Below, one piece after another: positions 58,362 through 64,000 of a DNA stretch of 64,000 bases. The stretch lies in the NCBI GenBank assembly GCA_039800165.1, contig JBDLRH010000150.1, positions 5,585-69,584 of the forward strand. Direction: 5' to 3'. The position numbers and the translations under genes are program-made. Origin of the DNA: JBDLRH01 sp039800165. Lineage in GTDB: Bacteria > Pseudomonadota > Gammaproteobacteria > Burkholderiales > Burkholderiaceae_C. The notes beneath the pieces are model-generated. The model saw only the letters and a list, made by a program, of their open reading frames with translations. It was not told where the DNA came from and did not search any database. Positions within the stretch are counted from its first letter, which is position 1, and each line of letters opens with the position of its first letter.

Positions 58362-59342
58362 ATGCGTTTGACCTCTCTGTGCCTGGGCGCTGCACTGTGC
58401 ACCGCCACGCTGCTGGCCGCAGCCCCTGCCACCGCGCAGGACTACCCCAACCGCCCGATCACGCTGACCATGCCGTACTCGCCGGGTGGCCCGGGCGACA
58501 CCATCACCCGCCTGTTTGCCGGCGCGCTGCAAAAGACGCTGGGCCAGCAGGTGGTGGTGGACAACCCGGCGGGCGCATCGGGAACCATCGGCACCGCCAA
58601 GGTGGCGCGTTCGCGGCCTGACGGCTACACGCTGCTGATGATCCACGTGAGCCACGCCACCAACCTGGCGATGTTCAAGAGCCTGCCCTACCACCCGGTG
58701 GACGACTTCGAGCCGATCGGCTCGGCCACCAGCGGCCCGATGGTGGTGGTGGCGCGCAACGGCTTCCCGGCGAACAACCTCAACGAATTTGTGGCCTATC
58801 TGCGCGCCAACCAGGGCAAGGTGAGCCTGGCGCATGCGGGCGTGGGCTCGGCGTCGCACCTGTGCGGGCTGATGCTGATGAGCGCGCTGAACGTCAAGCT
58901 CAACGAGATTCCGTACAAGGGCACCGGCCCGGCGCTCAATGACCTGGTGGGCGGCCAGGTGGATGTGCTGTGCGACCAGACCTCGGGCACGGTGCCGCAG
59001 GTCAAGGCCGGCAAGATCCGCGCCTATGCCGCCGCGGGCAAGGCGCGCCTGCCTTCGCTGCCCGAGGTGCCGGCCGCCAGCGAAGCCGGTGTCAACATGG
59101 ATATCAACATCTCGTTTGGCATGTACGCGCCCAAGGGCACGCCCAAGGCGGTGATCGACAAGCTGTCGGACGCCCTGCAAAAGGCGGTGGCCGACCCCGA
59201 GGTGAAGGCGCGCCTGGATGCGATGGGCGTGGCCGCCGTCGCGCCCGACCGCGCTCGCCCCGAGGCGCTGCGCGCGCACCTGAAGAGCGAGATCGACACG
59301 CTCGGCCCGCTGCTGGTGCGTGCGGGCGTGAAGGCCGAGTGA
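58362..59342 (+). CDS. Bug/TctC family solute-binding protein
   Basis: 326 residues from ATG 58362 with GGAAGGAG upstream. Signal peptide ending PATAQ, Bug fold: YPNRPITLTMPYSPGGPGDTITRLFA, VVVDNPAGASGTIGTAKVARSRPDGYT, GVGSASHLCGLML and KGTGPALNDLVGGQVDVL. Ligand unknown. Co-transcribed with the CMD-like gene; no membrane subunits nearby. Confidence 0.93.
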   Translation: MRLTSLCLGAALCTATLLAAAPATAQDYPNRPITLTMPYSPGGPGDTITRLFAGALQKTLGQQVVVDNPAGASGTIGTAKVARSRPDGYTLLMIHVSHATNLAMFKSLPYHPVDDFEPIGSATSGPMVVVARNGFPANNLNEFVAYLRANQGKVSLAHAGVGSASHLCGLMLMSALNVKLNEIPYKGTGPALNDLVGGQVDVLCDQTSGTVPQVKAGKIRAYAAAGKARLPSLPEVPAASEAGVNMDINISFGMYAPKGTPKAVIDKLSDALQKAVADPEVKARLDAMGVAAVAPDRARPEALRAHLKSEIDTLGPLLVRAGVKAE

Positions 59343-59376
59343 AATCGGAGCGAAGGTGAAGTGAAGGGCCGCGGCC

Positions 59377-60480
59377 TCAGCGCCGCAGCCAGCGCGGCAC
59401 CTTGAAGCGCACGATGCTGACGTAGGCGTACACGTACGACACGACGAACAGCACGGTGAAGAACACCAGCACCGGCGTGTTGTTCCAGAACAGGACCGCC
59501 GGCGCCACGGTCAGCAGCGCAAAGCCCCACAGGTAGGGCGAGGTACGGTTGTTGCGCATCAGCATGCGCCGCGCTTCATCGTCGTGGAACACGCCGCGCA
59601 CGATGCGCCGGTAGATCAGCTGGTGGAAGTGCAGCGCATCGGCCACGCCTGGCGACTGCCCGCGCGCGGCCTTGCGCCAGATCGAGAACAGCGTCTCCCA
59701 CACCGGGTAGATCAGCAGCAGCATCGGGAACCACGGCGACACGCGCGCGTGCTGCTGCACCAGTTGAATGGAGGCCACGGCAATCACCAGGCCCCACAGG
59801 TAGGCGCCGCCGTCGCCGGCGAAGATCAGCCCGCGCGGATAGTTCCAGAACAGGAAGCCCGCCGTCGCGCCCACCATCACCACCAGCACCGCCGCCAGAT
59901 TGCGGTCGCCCACCACCAGCGCCACGTAGGCCAGTGCCGCGCAGATCACCAGCGCCACGATCGCGGCCAGGCCGTTGTAGCCGTCGATCAGGTTGAAGGC
60001 ATGCGGCAAGCCGGCGATGGCCAGGATGGCCAGCAGCACCCCGGGCCACGCCACCGCGCCCCACCACGCATCCACCACCGGCAGGTCGATGCGCGGCACG
60101 CAGACATCCAGCACCACCCAGGCCGCGATGCCCGCAGCAAGCGTCATCAAAAGCCGCCAGCGCGGCGAGAATCGCTGCGTCAGGTCTTCATAGACGCCAC
60201 CGGCCAGCACCAACGCCGCCAGGGCCCAGAGCACACCGCCACGCCAGGGCTCCAGACGGAACAGGCCAGGCAGGCCCAGCGGCTCGGACAGCATCATCCA
60301 CAGCCACCCGGCTGAACACCCCGCGAACATGGCCACGCCCCCCAGGCGCGGCACATGCCCCACATGAAAGCGCTGCGGCAGGTGCTCGGCATAGGTCTCG
60401 GGGTGCTCGCGCGCGGTGCGAATCAGCCAGAAAGCCGCACCGAACGCAAATGCCAGACTGACGAGCAAGACAGTTACCAT
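59377..60480 (-). CDS. WecA/MraY family sugar-phosphate undecaprenyl transferase
   Basis: 367 residues from ATG 60480, about eleven membrane segments. Family motifs: HVPRLGGVAMFAG, VYEDLTQRFSPRWRL (DD-like region), FNLIDGYNGLAAIVAL, FLFWNYPRGLIFAGDGGAYLWG and DALHFHQLIYRRIV. It moves a sugar-1-phosphate from a UDP-sugar to undecaprenyl phosphate to start a surface polysaccharide. MraY itself is excluded because the division cluster is absent. Divergent from rmlB. Confidence 0.9.
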   Translation of the reverse strand: MVTVLLVSLAFAFGAAFWLIRTAREHPETYAEHLPQRFHVGHVPRLGGVAMFAGCSAGWLWMMLSEPLGLPGLFRLEPWRGGVLWALAALVLAGGVYEDLTQRFSPRWRLLMTLAAGIAAWVVLDVCVPRIDLPVVDAWWGAVAWPGVLLAILAIAGLPHAFNLIDGYNGLAAIVALVICAALAYVALVVGDRNLAAVLVVMVGATAGFLFWNYPRGLIFAGDGGAYLWGLVIAVASIQLVQQHARVSPWFPMLLLIYPVWETLFSIWRKAARGQSPGVADALHFHQLIYRRIVRGVFHDDEARRMLMRNNRTSPYLWGFALLTVAPAVLFWNNTPVLVFFTVLFVVSYVYAYVSIVRFKVPRWLRR

Positions 60481-60625
60481 CCGCCAAATTATGCGAGTAC
60501 AGCGGTGCCGCTTGCGCCCGAGGGGTTCCAGCCAGAAAGATGACGCCAAGCAACGACAATCTGGGCGTTCGCCAGCCTCACCGTCGCTAGCCGTACTGAT
60601 TAGACAGGCGAACTCGGAAGCACCC

Positions 60626-61708
60626 ATGATTTTCATCACCGGAGGCTGCGGCTTCATCGGCTCCGCGTTCGTGCTGCGCTGGCTGGCCCATGCCAGCGAG
60701 CCGGTGCTCAACCTCGACTTGCTGACCTACGCGGGCCACCCGGGCAACCTGGCGAGCCTGCAGGGGGATGACCGCTACCAATTTGTGCGGGGCGACATTG
60801 GCGACGCCGAACTGGTGACGCGCCTGTTGGCCGGACACCAGCCGCGCGCCATCGTCCACTTTGCGGCCGAAAGCCACGTGGACCGCTCGATCAGCGGGCC
60901 GCAGGCCTTTGCCCAGACCAATGTGCTCGGTACCCTCAACCTGCTTCAGGCGGCGCTCCATCACTGGAAGTCGCTGCCGGCCGAACAAGCACAGGCGTTC
61001 CGCTTCCTGCAGGTGTCCACCGACGAGGTGTACGGCACGCTGGGCCCGAACGACGCGCCGTTTGCCGAGACCCACCGGTACGAGCCCAACAGCCCGTATT
61101 CGGCCTCCAAGGCTGCGGCCGATCACTTTGTGCGTGCGTTCCACCACACCTACGGGCTGCCCACGCTCACCACCAACTGCTCCAACAACTACGGCCCGCG
61201 CCAGTTCCCCGAGAAGCTGATCCCGCTGATGATCCACAACGCGCTCAAGGGCCTGCCGTTGCCGGTGTACGGCGACGGACAGCAGGTGCGCGACTGGCTG
61301 CATGTGGACGACCACTGCGCGGCCATCATGGCGGTGCTCGAGCGCGGCGCCGTCGGCGAGACCTACAACGTCGGTGGGCGTTCCGAGCGCACCAACCTGC
61401 AGGTGGTGCACACCCTGTGCAAACTGCTCGATGAGCTGCGCCCGCGCGCTGACCGACAGAGCTACGCGACGCAGGTCACCCATGTGAAGGACCGCCCGGG
61501 CCACGACCGCCGCTATGCGATCGACGACCGCAAGATTGCAGGCGAGCTGAAGTGGACGCCCTCCGTCGGCTTTGACGAAGGCATGCGCCAGACGGTGCAG
61601 TGGTATCTGTCCAACGCCGCATGGGTCGAGTCGGTCACCAGCGGCAGCTACCGGCAGTGGGTCGAGCACAACTACGGCGCGCGCACCGGTGAGGCGACCG
61701 CGCCTTGA
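60626..61708 (+). CDS. rmlB: dTDP-glucose 4,6-dehydratase
   Basis: 360 residues from ATG 60626. Extended SDR fold: ITGGCGFIGSAFVLRWL, FAAESHVDRSISGP, VSTDEVYGTLG, YSASKAAADHFVRAF (Tyr-x3-Lys), NCSNNYGPRQFPEKLIP and VKDRPGHDRRYAID. Second step of dTDP-L-rhamnose synthesis. First in rmlBDAC. Confidence 0.97.
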   Translation: MIFITGGCGFIGSAFVLRWLAHASEPVLNLDLLTYAGHPGNLASLQGDDRYQFVRGDIGDAELVTRLLAGHQPRAIVHFAAESHVDRSISGPQAFAQTNVLGTLNLLQAALHHWKSLPAEQAQAFRFLQVSTDEVYGTLGPNDAPFAETHRYEPNSPYSASKAAADHFVRAFHHTYGLPTLTTNCSNNYGPRQFPEKLIPLMIHNALKGLPLPVYGDGQQVRDWLHVDDHCAAIMAVLERGAVGETYNVGGRSERTNLQVVHTLCKLLDELRPRADRQSYATQVTHVKDRPGHDRRYAIDDRKIAGELKWTPSVGFDEGMRQTVQWYLSNAAWVESVTSGSYRQWVEHNYGARTGEATAP

Positions 61709-62652
61709 AGATCGTGCTGTTGGGCCCGCAGGGCCAGGTCGGATGGGAGCTGCAGCGCTCGCTGGCGCCCCTGGGCGAGGTGATTGCCCTGGGCCGCGAA
61801 GGCCATCGTCAATACGCCGGCCTGACCGGTGACCTGTCACAGCCCGACGCGCTGGTGCGCAGCATCGCGCAGATCCGGCCGCAGGCCATCGTCAACGCAG
61901 CCGCGTACACGGCGGTCGACCAAGCCGAAGCCGAGCGTGAGCGAGCCTTTGCAATCAATGCGAGCGCAGTGGGCGCGCTGGCACGTGCCGCCCACGACTG
62001 CGATGCCTGGCTGGTGCACTACTCCACCGACTATGTGTTCGACGGTACCGGCACCCAGCCCTGGCGCGAGAGCGATGCCACGCGCCCGGTCAATGCGTAT
62101 GGCCAGAGCAAGCTGGCGGGCGAAGAGGCCATCCGCAGCACACACGCACGGCACCTCATCCTGCGCTGCAGCTGGGTGTTCGAGGCGTGGGGTCAGAACT
62201 TCCTCAAGTCCATCCTGCGCGCAGCGCAGCAGCGCGACCAGTTGCGCGTGGTGGCCGACCAGCACGGGGCGCCGACACGCGCGGCGCTGATTGCAGACGT
62301 CACCGCACATGCGCTGCGCACCCTGTGTGCCGCACCTGATGCCGAGTCACGCGCACTCGCCGGCACTTACCACCTGTCGCCGCGCGGCGAGACGAATTGG
62401 CATGCCTATGCGCAGCGCATCGTCGAGCAAGCGGCGCAGCACGGCCTGCCTATCAAGGCCCGCGCCGCAGCGATCGAACCCATCGCCTCTGCCGACTACC
62501 CCACCGCGGCAAAGCGCCCGCACAATTCGCGCATGGACGCAAGCCGCCTGGAGCGCGCTTTCGGGCTGACCATGCCAGCCTGGCAGCAGGGCGTGGATGC
62601 CGTCGTGGCCGAGCTTGCCGCGCTGGCCACGGCAACCACCCGCAGCGCATGA
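61705..62652 (+). CDS. rmlD: dTDP-4-dehydrorhamnose reductase
   Basis: 315 residues from TTG 61705, which overlaps the rmlB stop by four bases (TTGA); no ATG occurs near the N-terminus. Fold blocks: VLLGPQGQVGWELQ (NADPH), NAAAYTAVDQAEAERERAFAINASA, YSTDYVFDGTG, AYGQSKLAGEEAI (Tyr-x3-Lys) and LRCSWVFEAWGQNF. Last step of dTDP-rhamnose synthesis. Confidence 0.96.
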   Translation: MKIVLLGPQGQVGWELQRSLAPLGEVIALGREGHRQYAGLTGDLSQPDALVRSIAQIRPQAIVNAAAYTAVDQAEAERERAFAINASAVGALARAAHDCDAWLVHYSTDYVFDGTGTQPWRESDATRPVNAYGQSKLAGEEAIRSTHARHLILRCSWVFEAWGQNFLKSILRAAQQRDQLRVVADQHGAPTRAALIADVTAHALRTLCAAPDAESRALAGTYHLSPRGETNWHAYAQRIVEQAAQHGLPIKARAAAIEPIASADYPTAAKRPHNSRMDASRLERAFGLTMPAWQQGVDAVVAELAALATATTRSA

Positions 62653-62703
62653 AAGCCCCTTGCTGTTGACCCTGCGCCCTGCCCCCTCCATCACCCGCCC
62701 ATC

Positions 62704-63606
62704 ATGCCCCCGCACCCTCCCCACACCTCGCGCCGCAAGGGCATCATCCTGGCTGGCGGCGCCGGCACGCGGCTGCACCCGGCCACGCTGGCCATCAGCA
62801 AGCAGTTGCTGCCGGTGTATGACAAGCCGATGGTCTATCACCCGCTGACCACGTTGATGCTGGCCGGCATCCGCGAGGTGCTGCTGATCAGCACGCCGCA
62901 AGACACGCCGCGCTTCGAGCAGCTGCTGGGCGACGGCAGCGCCTGGGGCATGAGCATCCGCTATGCCGTGCAGCCGCGCCCCGAGGGGCTGGCTCAGGCG
63001 TTCATCATCGGTCGCGACTTTGTGGGCGATTCGCCCAGCGCACTGGTGCTGGGCGACAACATCTTTCACGGGCACGATCTGGTCAAGCTGCTGCACGAAG
63101 CCGATACCCAGACCGCAGGTGCCACCGTGTTCGCGTACCACGTGAAAGACCCCGAGCGCTATGGCGTAGTGGCCTTCGACGCCGAGGGCCGCGCCACCTC
63201 CATCGAAGAAAAACCCAAGGCGCCGCAAAGCAATTTTGCGGTGACCGGCCTGTATTTCTACGACACGCAGGTGTGCGATATCGCGGCGTCGGTCAAGCCG
63301 TCGGCGCGCGGCGAGCTCGAGATCACCACCGTCAACCAGCACTACCTGCAGCAAGGCCAGCTGAGCGTGCAAACCATGGGTCGCGGCTTTGCGTGGCTGG
63401 ACACCGGCACGCACGACAGCCTGCTGGAGGCCGCGCAGTTCATCCACACGCTGGAGGCACGCCAGGGCCTGAAGGTGGCCTGCCCCGAAGAGGTGGCCTG
63501 GCGCAACAGCTGGATCGATACCGCGCAGCTGCGCCGTTTGGGCGAGCCCCTGGCCAAGAGCAGCTACGGCAACTACCTGCTGGCGCTGGCCGACGGCCGC
63601 GCCTGA
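62704..63606 (+). CDS. rmlA: Glucose-1-phosphate thymidylyltransferase
   Basis: 300 residues. Signature GIILAGGAGTRLHPATLAISKQLLPVYDKPMVYHPL, TPQDTPRFEQLLGDGS, LVLGDNIFHG and WLDTGTHDSLLEAAQFI. First step of dTDP-rhamnose synthesis, joining dTTP and glucose-1-phosphate. Separated from rmlD by 51 bases. Confidence 0.97.
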   Translation: MPPHPPHTSRRKGIILAGGAGTRLHPATLAISKQLLPVYDKPMVYHPLTTLMLAGIREVLLISTPQDTPRFEQLLGDGSAWGMSIRYAVQPRPEGLAQAFIIGRDFVGDSPSALVLGDNIFHGHDLVKLLHEADTQTAGATVFAYHVKDPERYGVVAFDAEGRATSIEEKPKAPQSNFAVTGLYFYDTQVCDIAASVKPSARGELEITTVNQHYLQQGQLSVQTMGRGFAWLDTGTHDSLLEAAQFIHTLEARQGLKVACPEEVAWRNSWIDTAQLRRLGEPLAKSSYGNYLLALADGRA

Positions 63607-63644
63607 GCGCCTGCGCCCCGCCAACTGCCTGGTAAGCACCACGC

Positions 63645-64000
63645 ATGAACGTCATCCCCACCTCGCTGCCCGAAGTGCTGATCATCGAGCCGAAGGTGTT
63701 CGGTGACGCGCGCGGCTTCTTCATGGAAAGCTGGAACGCCCGGGCCTTTGCGCAGGCCACCGGCGTGAGCCTGCCCTTCGTGCAGGACAACCACTCGCGC
63801 TCGGCACATGGTGTGCTGCGCGGCTTGCATTACCAGATCGTGCAGCCGCAGGGCAAGCTGGTGCGCGTGGTGGCGGGCGCGGTGTTCGATGTCGCGGTGG
63901 ACATGCGCCGCAGCTCGCCGCGCTTCGGGCAATGGGCGGGCGTGGAGCTGTCGGCCGACAACCACCGCCAGCTGTGGGTGCCGTCCGGCTTTGCGCATGG
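63645..64000 (+). CDS. rmlC: dTDP-4-dehydrorhamnose 3,5-epimerase (3' end off the window)
   Basis: 118 residues visible from ATG 63645. Cupin-type epimerase: EPKVFGDARGFFMESWNARAF, FVQDNHSRSAHGVLRGLHYQI (active-site His), GKLVRVVAGAVFDVAVDMR and VPSGFAHG. Third step of dTDP-rhamnose synthesis. Cut at the right edge. Confidence 0.96.
   Translation, partial: MNVIPTSLPEVLIIEPKVFGDARGFFMESWNARAFAQATGVSLPFVQDNHSRSAHGVLRGLHYQIVQPQGKLVRVVAGAVFDVAVDMRRSSPRFGQWAGVELSADNHRQLWVPSGFAH

Noticed and set aside
60567..60613. Inverted repeat GTTCGCC / GGCGAAC upstream of rmlB
   Set aside because: Arms of seven bases are 33 bases apart in GC-rich DNA; likely chance, and no other promoter element supports it.

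Overview
The window is about 64 kb of GC-rich, densely packed chromosome from a betaproteobacterium, most likely order Burkholderiales (Comamonadaceae/Rubrivivax-Leptothrix type). Supporting signs are the rsmD-M16-M16-ftsY order, a complete aa3-type cta/cox locus, a CIRCE-controlled rpoH and several TctC/Bug-type solute-binding proteins. I see no prophage, IS element, CRISPR array or rRNA. There is one tRNA (Arg, anticodon CCT). No gene-free stretch exceeds about 230 bases. Assignments come from reading the sequence; no database search was possible.

Layout. 1-4560: rsmD (cut at the left edge), a pair of M16 peptidases, and divergent ftsY. 4634-8960: a ynjBCD-type ABC importer followed by a ynjF-like CDP-alcohol phosphatidyltransferase. 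8970-12905 (minus): four genes with overlapping or near-overlapping ends, for an APH-like kinase, a two-domain nucleotide-sugar/glycosyltransferase fusion, a small HNH protein and a nucleoside hydrolase. 13046-18904 (plus): a VTT-membrane/disulfide-oxidoreductase fusion, a DUF547 protein, a DUF3047 protein, an ATP-grasp protein and a YHS lipoprotein, forming an uncharacterised envelope/redox operon.

18930-28135 is the most striking region. A phosphonate-type ABC importer (substrate-binding protein, ATPase, two permeases) sits beside egtD, an EgtB-like sulfoxide-synthase homologue (senA), a senB-type glycosyltransferase and a SelD fused to an N-terminal FAD/NAD oxidoreductase domain. This matches the selenoneine route: His to hercynine (EgtD), selenide to selenophosphate (SelD/SenC), selenosugar (SenB), then C-Se bond formation (SenA). 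The importer is the natural candidate for selenium oxyanion supply.

28365-30115: rpoH behind a perfect CIRCE operator, then a CPBP protease homologue. 30128-40155: cytochrome c oxidase subunits (ctaC, ctaD, ctaE) and assembly factors (ctaG, surf1, ctaA, ctaB, sco and a second Sco-like protein), with small membrane proteins including a 37-residue one. 40255-45188: housekeeping and accessory genes (bioC-like, comF, trmL, MaoC, TSUP, nitroreductase, GAF). 45242-52775: an aromatic/ring-cleavage catabolic region (FAD monooxygenase, SDR, FAH hydrolase, TctC, PcaF-like thiolase, intradiol dioxygenase). 52872-59342: DUF1841, DUF2076, cytochrome c4, a MoxR ATPase and VWA pair split by a GNAT gene, tRNA-Arg, a CMD-like protein and another TctC. 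59377-64000: a WecA/MraY-type sugar-phosphate transferase divergent from rmlB-rmlD-rmlA-rmlC (rmlC cut at the right edge), that is, dTDP-rhamnose and surface polysaccharide synthesis.
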